A stretch of 64,000 bases of DNA from Dysgonomonas sp. HGC4 (GTDB lineage: Bacteria > Bacteroidota > Bacteroidia > Bacteroidales > Dysgonomonadaceae), in the NCBI RefSeq assembly GCF_001261715.1, contig NZ_CVRU01000083.1, positions 1 through 64,000 on the forward strand, read 5' to 3'. The notes beneath the pieces are model-generated. The model saw only the letters and a program-made list of their open reading frames with translations, did not search any database and was not told the DNA's origin. This document shows, piece after piece, positions 26,858 through 36,273 of the stretch. Every line of letters starts with the position of its first letter. Position 1 is the stretch's first letter. Both the position numbers and the translations under genes were made by a program.

Positions 26858-29005
26858 ATGAGCATAGATAAGATACCTCAAAAGTCAGCTCCAAGGAGAA
26901 AAAAAAGCGATATAGTTGCTGCTACTATCGCCTTCTTTAATAATAACACAAGCAATTCTTACAATTATAAACAAATTGGAGCCGAGATAGGCATCAAAAA
27001 ACAACCTGAGCGTTTGATGTTGATGTCGATACTCGAAGATTTGGTAGAGGATGCTTTTATAACAGAAACAAGCAAGGGCAAATATAAATCGAATACCAGA
27101 GGAGTTTTACTCGAAGGTAAATTTGAGAGAAGAAGCAATGGCAAAAACTTTTTTGTTCCCGAAGACGGTAGCGAAAACGTATTTGTAGCCGAACGTAATT
27201 CTGCGCACGCGATGAATGGCGATAAAGTTCGTATTCAGATGCTAGCTAAACGTAAAGGAAGAGGTTCTGAGGGTGAGATAGTAGAGATACTCGAAAGAAA
27301 ACAAACTCGCTTCGTGGGAACACTTAATGTTCAAAAGCATTTTGCTTTCCTTGAAATGGATAGTAAGATTTTAGCAAATGATATTTTTATTCCGAGAGAG
27401 AAACTTAAAGGAGGTAAAACGGGCGATAAAGCTTTGGTGGAAATTGTAGAATGGCCTGAGCGTGCTAAAAATCCAGTAGGGGAAGTGTTAGATATATTGG
27501 GAGAAGCAGGGACCAACAATGCCGAAATGCATGCTATATTGGCAGAGTTCGGGTTACCTTATAAATATCCTGAAAATGTAACAGCTGAGGCTGAAAAAAT
27601 ACCGGATGTAATAACCGAAGAAGAGATTGCTAAACGCGAAGATTTTCGTTCAGTAACCACATTTACAATTGACCCTCGTGATGCGAAAGATTTTGATGAT
27701 GCTCTTTCGATTCGCCAGTTGGAAAATGGAAATTGGGAAGTTGGTGTGCACATCGCCGATGTAACGCATTATGTAATTCCAGGAGGTATTATCGATAAAG
27801 AAGGAGAAGAACGTGCAACCTCTGTTTACTTAGTGGATCGTACTATTCCTATGTTACCTGAAAGATTGAGTAATGGATTATGTTCGCTTCGTCCGAATGA
27901 AGAAAAACTGTGTTATTCTGCTATTTTTGAATTAAACGATAAGGCGGATATCAAAAAATATAGAATTGGACGTACTGTTATAAATTCAGACAGAAGATTC
28001 ACTTACGAAGAAGCTCAAGATATTATAGAGACAGGAAAAGGAGATTTTAAAGACGATGTTCTTAAATTGGACGAACTGGCGAAGAAATTGCGAGCAAAAC
28101 GTTTCGAAAATGGCTCTATCGCTTTTGAACGTGAAGAAGTTCGTTTTGAAATCGACCCTGATGGAAAACCTTTAAGTGTATATTTCAAAGAGCAAAAAGA
28201 TTCGAACAAACTGATTGAAGAGTTTATGCTTCTTGCAAATAAAACAGTTGCTGAATTTATCGGAAAAGTGGCTAAAGGCAAGAAAGCAAAAACATTTGTA
28301 TATCGTATACATGATGTGCCTAATCCAGAGAAAATGGAGAGCTTATCACAATTTATACGTCGCTTTGGATATAAAGTGAAAATTGACGGAAGTAATACTG
28401 CTGTAGCAAAATCGATTAATCAACTATTAGATGATGTACATAATAAGCCTGAAGAAAACTTAATTTCTACAATTGCTATTAGGGCAATGGCTAAGGCTGT
28501 ATATTCGACTTCTAATATTGGTCACTACGGATTGGCATTTGATTATTATACTCACTTTACCTCACCTATTCGTCGTTATCCAGATATGATGGTGCATCGT
28601 TTGCTGACTCATTATATGGAAGGTGGACGTAGTGTGAGCGAACAACAAACCGAAAACGAATGTAAGCACTGTTCTGATATGGAACAATTGGCAGCGAATG
28701 CCGAGCGTGCTTCTATCAAATACAAGCAAGTAGAATACATGTCGGACAAGATAGGACGTGTATTTAAGGCTGTTATTTCGGGAGTGGCAGAGTGGGGTGT
28801 TTATGCCGAAATAGAAGAGAATAAATGCGAAGGATTAGTGCCTATGCGTGAGCTTGATGATGACTTCTATGAATTTGATGAAAAGAACTATTGTCTGAGA
28901 GGTCGTCGTACCCGCAAAGAGTATCGCTTGGGCGATGAGATCAATGTGAAGGTGGTTAGAGCTAATCTGGAAAGAAAGCAATTGGACTTTACTATTGTAG
29001 AGTAA
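26858..29005 (+). CDS. rnr: ribonuclease R
   Basis: A 715-residue 3'-to-5' exoribonuclease able to degrade structured RNA. An N-terminal winged-helix part is followed by cold-shock domains (about 85-230). The RNB catalytic domain starts near 260 with the metal-binding DPRDAKDFDDALS, and the HFTSPIRRYPDMMVHRLL motif lies near 570. The C-terminal S1 domain begins GRVFKAVISGVAEWGVYAEI. Length fits the family. It is a single gene with a hairpin terminator and a divergent neighbour. Confidence 0.96.
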   Translation: MSIDKIPQKSAPRRKKSDIVAATIAFFNNNTSNSYNYKQIGAEIGIKKQPERLMLMSILEDLVEDAFITETSKGKYKSNTRGVLLEGKFERRSNGKNFFVPEDGSENVFVAERNSAHAMNGDKVRIQMLAKRKGRGSEGEIVEILERKQTRFVGTLNVQKHFAFLEMDSKILANDIFIPREKLKGGKTGDKALVEIVEWPERAKNPVGEVLDILGEAGTNNAEMHAILAEFGLPYKYPENVTAEAEKIPDVITEEEIAKREDFRSVTTFTIDPRDAKDFDDALSIRQLENGNWEVGVHIADVTHYVIPGGIIDKEGEERATSVYLVDRTIPMLPERLSNGLCSLRPNEEKLCYSAIFELNDKADIKKYRIGRTVINSDRRFTYEEAQDIIETGKGDFKDDVLKLDELAKKLRAKRFENGSIAFEREEVRFEIDPDGKPLSVYFKEQKDSNKLIEEFMLLANKTVAEFIGKVAKGKKAKTFVYRIHDVPNPEKMESLSQFIRRFGYKVKIDGSNTAVAKSINQLLDDVHNKPEENLISTIAIRAMAKAVYSTSNIGHYGLAFDYYTHFTSPIRRYPDMMVHRLLTHYMEGGRSVSEQQTENECKHCSDMEQLAANAERASIKYKQVEYMSDKIGRVFKAVISGVAEWGVYAEIEENKCEGLVPMRELDDDFYEFDEKNYCLRGRRTRKEYRLGDEINVKVVRANLERKQLDFTIVE

Positions 29006-29037
29006 AATGAATTTTTTAATTTTGTAGTCTCAATAGA

Positions 29038-29084
29038 TAAGATCACAAACTTAATTTGTCATACAGATTAGATTTGTGATCTTA
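29038..29084 (+). terminator. rnr terminator
   Basis: TAAGATCACAAA pairs with TTTGTGATCTTA (12 bp) across a 23-base loop, followed by a short TTT. It lies 33 bases after the rnr stop. Confidence 0.6.
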
Positions 29085-29130
29085 TTTAAGTGCTTTGAGT
29101 TTGTTTATGGTATTTATCTAAAAACATTGA

Positions 29131-30567
29131 ATGTTATTTAACTCGGCCGGCTTCGCTATATTCTTTATTATTGTATTTTTTATTTATTGGTTTGTTCTTA
29201 ACAAATCATTAAAATGGCAGAATATATTTCTAGCAGTTTGTAGCTACTTCTTTTATGGCTGCTGGGATTGGCGTTTTATGTTTTTACTCGCATTTTCTAC
29301 TTTTCTGGATTATTTTTCTGGATTGAAAATAGCTGAAGCTAGTGGAGCTTCTAAAAAGAAATTCTGGCTAATTTTGAGTGTTGGGCTCAATCTTGGGTTT
29401 CTTGGTTTCTTCAAATACTACAATTTCTTTGTCGAATCGTTTGCCGAATTATTGTCTTCTGTGGGTTTCACGCCTCATATGACAACTCTTAATATTATTT
29501 TACCAGTAGGTATTTCGTTCTATACATTTCATGGACTGTCGTACGTCTTTGATATTTATTTCGGAAAAATAAAGCCAACTCGTAATTGGATTGACTATTC
29601 ACTCTTTGTGAGTTTCTTTCCCTTACTGGTTGCAGGTCCTATCGAGAGAGCTACACATCTACTTCCTCAGGTTGAAAAGCCTAGAGTATTTAATTATTCA
29701 AAAGCTGTAGATGGTCTGAAACAGATTCTGTGGGGTTTGTTTAAAAAGGTAGTGGTGGCAGATAATTGTGCAGAGTTAGCCAATACAATATTTTATAATC
29801 ACGAACACTATTCGGGCAGTACATTAGCTTTGGGAGCAATGCTATTTGCTATACAAATATATGGAGACTTTTCGGGTTATTCCGATATTGCTTTGGGATC
29901 GGCTCGTCTATTAGGCTTTGAGTTGTTACAGAATTTCCGTTTTCCATACTTTTCAAGAGATATTGCTGAGTTCTGGAGGAGATGGCACATTTCACTGTCT
30001 TCTTGGTTCAGAGACTATCTGTACTTTCCTTTAGGAGGAAGTAGAGGGGGAATGGCTAAGACTGTTCGTAATACATTTATTATCTTTTTAGTCAGTGGTT
30101 TCTGGCATGGAGCTAATTGGACGTTTCTAGCTTGGGGCGGATTGAATGCCTTATTTATTATGCCTTCTATAATATTTAAGACAAATCGGAAAAACTTGGA
30201 TACAGTTGCTGAGGGTCGAATCCTTCCCTCTGTAAGAGAAACTTTTCAGTTGATTCTTACTTTTTGTTTAGCTAGTTTGGCATGGGTGTTTTTTCGAGCT
30301 GAAACAATTGCAGATGCTATATCATATATAAAAGGGATATTTTCTACATCTTTATTCCAAACGCCGGATGTTATTTCAGGAATAGTAATACTTATTGTTA
30401 TTGTATTTATAGTTATCGAATGGCTGGGGCGAGAAAATAAATATGCAATAGAAAAACTAACAATGACGTGGAAGCGTTCATTAAGTTGGGCTTTCTATTA
30501 TTTAATAATACTTGCTATACTTTGTTTAACAGGTAGTGAGCAACAATTTATATATTTTCAATTTTAG
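29131..30567 (+). CDS. MBOAT family O-acyltransferase (AlgI/DltB-like)
   Basis: A 478-residue membrane-bound O-acyltransferase with about 11 hydrophobic segments. The diagnostic stretch FWRRWHISLSSWFRDYLYFP and the catalytic histidine in SGFWHGANW are present, as is the early LPVGISFYTFHGLSY motif. AlgI-type proteins move an acyl (often acetyl) group across the membrane onto a polysaccharide. The next gene, three bases downstream, encodes an SGNH-like partner, so surface glycan acylation is the likely job. The polymer is unknown. Confidence 0.92.
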   Translation: MLFNSAGFAIFFIIVFFIYWFVLNKSLKWQNIFLAVCSYFFYGCWDWRFMFLLAFSTFLDYFSGLKIAEASGASKKKFWLILSVGLNLGFLGFFKYYNFFVESFAELLSSVGFTPHMTTLNIILPVGISFYTFHGLSYVFDIYFGKIKPTRNWIDYSLFVSFFPLLVAGPIERATHLLPQVEKPRVFNYSKAVDGLKQILWGLFKKVVVADNCAELANTIFYNHEHYSGSTLALGAMLFAIQIYGDFSGYSDIALGSARLLGFELLQNFRFPYFSRDIAEFWRRWHISLSSWFRDYLYFPLGGSRGGMAKTVRNTFIIFLVSGFWHGANWTFLAWGGLNALFIMPSIIFKTNRKNLDTVAEGRILPSVRETFQLILTFCLASLAWVFFRAETIADAISYIKGIFSTSLFQTPDVISGIVILIVIVFIVIEWLGRENKYAIEKLTMTWKRSLSWAFYYLIILAILCLTGSEQQFIYFQF

Positions 30568-30570
30568 AGG

Positions 30571-31566
30571 ATGAAGACCTTTCTTAAAAAAGTTTTATAT
30601 TTTTTGATCCTGCCATTTACAGTCTTTGCATTGTTAGTGATTGGTTATATTATATATGATCCTTTTAAGGTTGTGCAGACTTATGACAACTATTCATCTC
30701 TGCAAATAAATAGAGGTTATATTTCTACCGAAATGTTTTTAAAGAATTATAAGAAAGAGAACTATAATTCATTCGTTTTTGGAAGTTCGCGTATTTTTGG
30801 ATATAATATAGACACTTGGAAACAATATCTTGGTGCAGATGCCAAAGTATATTCTTTTGATGCCTATGGTGAGAAAATTCAAGGAGTATATCATAAACTG
30901 AGGTTTTTAGATTCATTGGGTGTTGATATTAAGAATGCTTTTATTGCAATTGATGTAGACTTTACTTTTGATAATACTCTAAGTGAACCTCGTTTCCTAT
31001 ATATTGAGCATCCTTTATTGGTAGGAGAGAGTGGATATAACTTTCATGAAACCCATTTTCTAGCATATCTTAATCCTGGTTTTATTTTGTCTTTTTATGG
31101 TAATAAATTTTTCGGGTTAGATAATGAATATGTGAGAAAACACTATTATTCTGTTGAAGCTACATTTGATTCTAAGACGAATAGACCATTTAGATCAGAC
31201 TTGGAAAAACGGATTGAAAATGAACCGAACTATTACGACTCACCTTCGTTTTATACAGTAACTGATAGTCTGAAGATGAGCCCCTTTCAACGAATAGATC
31301 CGTTTGAAGAAGAAGCTCTTCATGGTATTAAAAGAATTCTATCGAAGCATAATACACAATATAAAGTTATTATAAATCCGCTTTATTCTCAGGAGAAGTT
31401 TAATCCGAAGGATATGGAAATGATTCAAAATGTATTTGGGCGAGAGAATGTGTATGATTTCTCAGGTAGAAATCAGTTTACTACATCCAAGTATAATTAT
31501 TATGAAGAGTCGCATTTCAGACCTTTAGTTGGCGATAGTATTATGAGTATAGTTTATAGTAAATAA
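30571..31566 (+). CDS. SGNH-like membrane-anchored partner of the MBOAT protein
   Basis: A 331-residue protein with one N-terminal membrane helix (about 8-29) and an extracytoplasmic domain. VFGSSRIFGYN resembles the SGNH block I (GxS) and YYEESHFRPLVGD near the end resembles the block V with its catalytic His. Similar partners (AlgJ/AlgX, DltD, PatB) finish acyl transfer onto the glycan outside the membrane. The three-base spacing to the MBOAT gene supports a two-gene unit. The SGNH call rests on motif and context, not overall similarity. Confidence 0.65.
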   Translation: MKTFLKKVLYFLILPFTVFALLVIGYIIYDPFKVVQTYDNYSSLQINRGYISTEMFLKNYKKENYNSFVFGSSRIFGYNIDTWKQYLGADAKVYSFDAYGEKIQGVYHKLRFLDSLGVDIKNAFIAIDVDFTFDNTLSEPRFLYIEHPLLVGESGYNFHETHFLAYLNPGFILSFYGNKFFGLDNEYVRKHYYSVEATFDSKTNRPFRSDLEKRIENEPNYYDSPSFYTVTDSLKMSPFQRIDPFEEEALHGIKRILSKHNTQYKVIINPLYSQEKFNPKDMEMIQNVFGRENVYDFSGRNQFTTSKYNYYEESHFRPLVGDSIMSIVYSK

Positions 31567-31614
31567 TTAAATAAGCAATTCGAGGTATCTCTTGCGATAT
31601 TTTTTAATTATGAC

Positions 31615-31622
31615 TAATTTTG
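31615..31622 (+). promoter_or_regulatory. promoter -7 element for gpmA
   Basis: TAATTTTG fits TAnnTTTG, with TTG at 31592-31594 about 20 bases upstream as -33. Transcription would start near 31629, 20 bases before the palindrome at 31649-31663. Confidence 0.55.
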
Positions 31623-31648
31623 ATAAATATGCCTACTGAGGCAATAGA

Positions 31649-31663
31649 GAGGTCTATGACTTT
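31649..31663. repeat. dispersed palindrome copy (gpmA leader)
   Basis: GAGGTCTATGACTTT matches the consensus at 11 of 15 positions, with GCAATAGA before it. AGGTC pairs with GACTT through one G-U pair, so the RNA hairpin survives the base change. It lies 31 bases before the gpmA start. Confidence 0.5.
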
Positions 31664-31694
31664 GATTTTGAAGAAAACCTAAAACAAAGAAAAT

Positions 31695-32441
31695 ATGAAA
31701 AAAGTTGTATTGATCCGTCACGGTGAAAGTGTATGGAATTTAGAAAACAGATTTACTGGTTGGACTGATGTTGATTTAACTGAAAATGGTGTTAAAGAAG
31801 CAATCAAAGCTGGTAAATTATTAAAAGAAAAAGGATTCAAATTCGAAAAAGCTTATACTTCATATTTGAAGAGAGCTAATAAAACATTGAATACAATCCT
31901 TGATCAAATGGATTTGGATTGGATTCCTGTTGAAAAATCTTGGCGCTTGAACGAGAAGCATTACGGTATGCTTCAAGGTTTGAACAAAGCTGAAACTGCA
32001 GAAAAGTATGGCGATGAGCAAGTACTTATCTGGAGACGTAGCTACGATGTTCCTCCAACAGCTTTAGCTGCTGACGATCCTCGTTCTCCATACCTTGATC
32101 CTCGTTACAAAGACGTTGATAAAAAAGACCTTCCTCTTACTGAAGCATTAAAAGATACAGTAGAAAGAATCCTTCCTTATTGGAATGATACTATTTTCAA
32201 GGCATTGAAAGATCATGATGAAATTATTGTTGCTGCTCATGGTAACAGCCTTCGTGGGATTATCAAACACCTTAAAGGTATTTCTGACGAAGATATCGTT
32301 TCATTGAATTTGCCTACTGCTGTTCCTTATCTTTTCGAGTTTGATGATAACTTTAATCTTGTAAATGATGAGTTCTTAGGTGATCCAGAAGAAATCAAAG
32401 CTTTGATGGATGCTGTAGCTAATCAAGGAAAAAAGAAATAA
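31695..32441 (+). CDS. gpmA: 2,3-bisphosphoglycerate-dependent phosphoglycerate mutase
   Basis: A 248-residue glycolytic enzyme interconverting 3- and 2-phosphoglycerate. The phospho-histidine is His9 in [47 protein letters not shown] and the second catalytic His in [10 protein letters not shown] are all conserved. Length is standard. It has its own promoter and a strong terminator, so it is probably a single-gene unit. Confidence 0.97.
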   Translation: MKKVVLIRHGESVWNLENRFTGWTDVDLTENGVKEAIKAGKLLKEKGFKFEKAYTSYLKRANKTLNTILDQMDLDWIPVEKSWRLNEKHYGMLQGLNKAETAEKYGDEQVLIWRRSYDVPPTALAADDPRSPYLDPRYKDVDKKDLPLTEALKDTVERILPYWNDTIFKALKDHDEIIVAAHGNSLRGIIKHLKGISDEDIVSLNLPTAVPYLFEFDDNFNLVNDEFLGDPEEIKALMDAVANQGKKK

Positions 32442-32464
32442 GATTTTATAATCTTTATCTAATA

Positions 32465-32499
32465 AATAAGCCGTTGTTCATTTTGAACAACGGCTTATT
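32465..32499 (+). terminator. gpmA terminator
   Basis: AATAAGCCGTTGTTCA pairs with TGAACAACGGCTTATT, a perfect 16-bp stem with a 3-base loop followed by TTATTTT. It is among the strongest hairpins in the window. Confidence 0.9.
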
Positions 32500-32601
32500 T
32501 TATTTTGAGAGAATATTTCCCTTTACGGAATGTGAAGCTTTTTTCTTAGCCTCTGATAATTATAGCTAATGGCTGAAGTTTCACCAGCCACCGTTCTAAA
32601 A

Positions 32602-32616
32602 AAGGTCTGAGACCTT
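32602..32616. repeat. dispersed palindrome copy downstream of the 798-residue gene
   Basis: AAGGTCTGAGACCTT is an exact copy of the consensus. On the minus strand it begins eight bases after the stop codon of the gene at 32624 and is followed by TTTTTT, so here it could work as that gene's intrinsic terminator. Confidence 0.7.
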
Positions 32617-32623
32617 GTAACCG

Positions 32624-35020
32624 TTAGTTGATGAATGCTTCATAGCCGAGACATTCATTTTGTTTAGCAAATTGAGTGTTTAGGTAATTGTTGTAGAACT
32701 TATTCGAATATTTCGCTGCCAATTTTTTATCTTTTTCACTTCCGTTTAAGACAATATTGTGCCAATGCGTACGGCTTAGCATCAATGTCGCGTAGGCTTT
32801 CTGCTCTCTGTTCTGTGATTTTTCTAAAGCTTTCTCATAGTATTCTTGAGCTATGGAGGCTGTCATATACGCTCTTCTCCAAGAGTCAAGAAGCTGGGTG
32901 TTACTATAGTATTTATCACTTCCGCTCCAACTATAAGAGACCATCATCCACGAATTACCCCAATAGGTCGTGTTGAAAAAAGCATGCCCTAATTTTAGAT
33001 AAGCATCTGCCGATTTCTTCGCGTCGTTTCCTTTCGCTGTCTTTTCAAGATCAAGTAGTGTCTTTAAAAAATCAGTTTTATTGAACTTATAAGTAAAGTC
33101 TCTACTTTCTTGAGAATATAGATTCTTGGGAATAAAAGGATCTTCGTTTAGATAGTCTTTAAAGTAGTAGGTTGTAGCCCAGAAATTCTGATCCATACTT
33201 GCAAATGCCCCGTAAGCAGTTTGTAAATCTCTGTTTCGAAATGCAATTGTCCCTTTTAAATCTCTGTAAGCATCTATCGGATTAAAGGGTTGGTCGCAAA
33301 TATATTCCTCAAATTCAGTCTTATTAGTTTTCTGCAAAAGGGCTATTAACGCATCCATGTCTGATACCGAAGCATTAAAATCCATTTGCCTCATAACTCC
33401 ATAATAATCGGATGCAGGTTCTGATGTGTACCAGAACGAACCATCAGGATTGCGGTCCTTGTTAGATATGTTCTTTAAAAGGCAATATGATATAATGTCT
33501 CCTCGCTTTTTATACTCGTTTGCTAATGCAAGATCGAGAGTGTAGAATATTCTGTAATTTTCATAACTCTGATCATTCTCATTCTTAAACTTATACGGTG
33601 TTGTTAGAAGCTGTGTTTTTAGCTTCTTTATTTGGCTGACATAGTTTCTCTTGAAGTTATCGGTTGTTATATCATCTGTGTTGATAGACAACCAGATATT
33701 CTCGATAGACTTTTGTAATAATATAGATGGATTGGCATTTGTTGAGATTGTAGCTAAATACTTTTTAGCGTCTTCTCTGTTTTCCTCTAAAAGAGAGAGG
33801 TGAGCCAAAGCTATGGCATAATAGTCTTTCTCTTCTTGTTGTTGAGTTCCATTTCTTAGGACGATTACAAATGCTTTAAGCCTTTGGAGGTATTGTATAT
33901 CTGTTTCCAGATTCTTTTTCTTTATCTGGCTTGTCTCTTCGTCGTCATTATCCCAACTATATTGATATGCATTTGAAAATGGATTTTTCTCAGATTTTAG
34001 ATAAACTGAGCTTATTAACCAGTCTTCTAGTTTGTTTATCTCACGCATAACCATAAATGTGAGATATTTGCTGTTTTTATCCAGACGATGAATGCTCTGT
34101 ATAGAGTCTAAAGCACGTCCGGGGTTTTGAATCGACTTCAGTACTATTTCGATGCTTTTTTCTTTGTCGCTGAATGTTGGTGGTGTAGGTATATTGTAGT
34201 TGTATAGCTGTACACTTCTAAGCTTTTTCTCATCACTGTTTTCAAAAACTTGGATGTAAAACAGATTAGCATCCGCTTTCCTATCAAGCCTATCTAATGA
34301 CATGGCTTTAAACAAGCCTGCCCATACACTCATCAGGCTATTTGGATTGATTGCTTTAAAATAAGTATCGAAAACCTCTGACGCTTCTTTATATTCACCC
34401 ACTTGCCAACTTAATCGTACCACTTGAAATGCGTATCGTTCCTTTAAGAATAGCAATTTTGCTGTTTTTAATCTTTCTTTAGCTTCAGCTAATAGTTCAT
34501 GTTTCAGAATTAAACTATTATTCGGAGTTTTATTTATCTCATCTTGCCACTCTTCAAAATTTAGATTGGCAAAATCATATTCTGTATACTCTACTTTTTT
34601 TGCAAAGACTAGGTAATCAAGAATATCTTTATGTTTCTTATCATGAGTGAGATATTTTATTAATGAGTTATTTTGATATTCTTTTAATCCTGAATTCTCA
34701 AAAGAATTAATAAATGTATCAGGATCTGTTTCGTATTGTATTGCATATATATCGTCTAGGTTTATGTCTTTAGATGTTGCTTTTTGCCACTCTGATATAT
34801 TTCGGGTACGGTCCTTACCCATCGGGTCGGGATTCATATTGTAGAATAACGATGCGGTAGTGTAAACGAAAGGATTCATTGATTGCATCCACGGAAGTTG
34901 TGCCTGAAATGTCATTGGGCGATATTCCCATTCAAATTCCCAATAACCGCAGGCTTTTAGACTACTTTGTGCCATCACAAAGTTAACGAGCAGAACTAGT
35001 ATAAATGTTTTTGATTTCAT
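32624..35020 (-). CDS. large secreted protein of unknown function, repeat-helical
   Basis: A 798-residue protein with an N-terminal signal peptide (MKSKTFILVLLVNFVMAQSS). I start at 35020 because the signal peptide begins there and the longer frame from 35050 adds ten residues in front of it. A cysteine follows in LKACGYWEFEWEYRP. The rest looks helical, with TPR-like pieces (ALAHLSLLEENREDAKKYLA, ADAYLKLGHAFFN, YYEKALEKSQNREQKAYATL). It overlaps the upstream lipoprotein gene by 38 bases, so the two are co-expressed. No known function. Confidence 0.7.
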   Translation of the reverse strand: MKSKTFILVLLVNFVMAQSSLKACGYWEFEWEYRPMTFQAQLPWMQSMNPFVYTTASLFYNMNPDPMGKDRTRNISEWQKATSKDINLDDIYAIQYETDPDTFINSFENSGLKEYQNNSLIKYLTHDKKHKDILDYLVFAKKVEYTEYDFANLNFEEWQDEINKTPNNSLILKHELLAEAKERLKTAKLLFLKERYAFQVVRLSWQVGEYKEASEVFDTYFKAINPNSLMSVWAGLFKAMSLDRLDRKADANLFYIQVFENSDEKKLRSVQLYNYNIPTPPTFSDKEKSIEIVLKSIQNPGRALDSIQSIHRLDKNSKYLTFMVMREINKLEDWLISSVYLKSEKNPFSNAYQYSWDNDDEETSQIKKKNLETDIQYLQRLKAFVIVLRNGTQQQEEKDYYAIALAHLSLLEENREDAKKYLATISTNANPSILLQKSIENIWLSINTDDITTDNFKRNYVSQIKKLKTQLLTTPYKFKNENDQSYENYRIFYTLDLALANEYKKRGDIISYCLLKNISNKDRNPDGSFWYTSEPASDYYGVMRQMDFNASVSDMDALIALLQKTNKTEFEEYICDQPFNPIDAYRDLKGTIAFRNRDLQTAYGAFASMDQNFWATTYYFKDYLNEDPFIPKNLYSQESRDFTYKFNKTDFLKTLLDLEKTAKGNDAKKSADAYLKLGHAFFNTTYWGNSWMMVSYSWSGSDKYYSNTQLLDSWRRAYMTASIAQEYYEKALEKSQNREQKAYATLMLSRTHWHNIVLNGSEKDKKLAAKYSNKFYNNYLNTQFAKQNECLGYEAFIN

Positions 35021-36017
35021 CTGTTGGTATATTATTAGTGTCCCATGCAAAAAAGGTAATGCGTGAGTACTTGTCTGTTTTTATTTCTGAGAGTAAGTAT
35101 TTAGTCAATTCTTGTAACTCTTTCGGGCTAAGAGCCTCCACTCTAATTTCGTCTCCTGGGCGAGCAAAGAAATCTCCGATAATCATTTCTTCATTCAAGC
35201 GGAATCGGTTTTCTTCAATGCTAGTATATTGTTTATTATTAGAATAATTTTCGCAGGTTGCATTTCTGATTACTCCTTTAAATTCCTTATTTCTGAAAAT
35301 TACTCCCCAGCTGAATAAGGGTAGGGCAATATCCGTTTTCAGAGGGTAACTAACCTCATTGACGTATTTTTTTATTTCGTTGAGGGTTATTATTGAGTTC
35401 TCTATATCATATTCGTTAGCAGCTTGTAAATTATAGCACATTAATAGCACTCTTTTCACGGGAGGGATACCTGCCATCGTTGGATTCTTATACTGCCAAA
35501 GGCGTAGGGTCGTAGTTATCTCTTTGTTGGGAATGGCTTCTTTCAGCTTCTCGATGAAATAAAAGAATTTATCCTTAGTGCCTTTCGACCAATCACAATC
35601 TATAAGAATTTCAGAATATTTGTTGGCGAAATCCTGAATAGCGAACTGTTCGTTCGTCTGTTCTATTCTACTTTTAATTCTTGTCACTAATGTGTCCAAT
35701 TGTTGATTTGTTGATTGTTCGAATACATTGTTTGAAAAGAATATAGCGGGTGTTATATGCTTGCAGGGTAGAGAATCTTTATTTGCTACTGTGCTTATGG
35801 GTTTGGCTTGCTTTGATGTGTTGTCCCATCCAACATCAAAATAACGAATGTACATATGATTGGCTGTGGTTTGTTTCCAAACGTTATTATCAAGAGAGTC
35901 GAATGTGAATGTTGTTTTCCAATAACAAAAGGAATTTTGCTCGTCAAGAGTTCTTTTTTCTGGCGAGCTACAACTAACAACTAATGTTATAATTAATATA
36001 TATACTAAGTATTTCAA
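34983..36017 (-). CDS. lipoprotein of unknown function
   Basis: A 344-residue protein with a lipoprotein signal (lipobox LVVSC, Cys at about residue 16). No known domain is recognised. Two regions stand out: ILIDCDWSKGTKDKFFYFIE and VKRVLLMCYNLQAANEYD, which are reminiscent of glycosidase-like TIM-barrel strands with acidic residues, but this is weak. It is first in a two-gene unit with the 798-residue secreted protein and has its own promoter at 36038-36045. A surface or periplasmic pair is likely. Confidence 0.65.
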   Translation of the reverse strand: MKYLVYILIITLVVSCSSPEKRTLDEQNSFCYWKTTFTFDSLDNNVWKQTTANHMYIRYFDVGWDNTSKQAKPISTVANKDSLPCKHITPAIFFSNNVFEQSTNQQLDTLVTRIKSRIEQTNEQFAIQDFANKYSEILIDCDWSKGTKDKFFYFIEKLKEAIPNKEITTTLRLWQYKNPTMAGIPPVKRVLLMCYNLQAANEYDIENSIITLNEIKKYVNEVSYPLKTDIALPLFSWGVIFRNKEFKGVIRNATCENYSNNKQYTSIEENRFRLNEEMIIGDFFARPGDEIRVEALSPKELQELTKYLLSEIKTDKYSRITFFAWDTNNIPTDEIKNIYTSSAR

Positions 36018-36037
36018 TTGAGCTTTTTTTCTTTAGT

Positions 36038-36045
36038 CAAAGGTA
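36038..36045 (-). promoter_or_regulatory. promoter -7 element for the lipoprotein/secreted protein pair
   Basis: CAAAGGTA reads TACCTTTG on the minus strand, fitting TAnnTTTG, 20 bases before the start codon. Confidence 0.55.
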
Positions 36046-36273
36046 TAAAATAAATAATTGTTTTGTTAGAAATGGTTGATGTTGATTTCTATTTTATAAA
36101 TAAAACCAATCATTAATTATGCCTTATCAAAGAGTTTGATATCAGTGTTTTGACATTTTGATACAAAACAATGAAAGAATATTTGTTTTAAATGACTGGA
36201 TATCTTCAACAAATCACTAATTTAGATGTTCAATATTACACAGAACGTAAAATAATATCAAAACTTATAAAAT

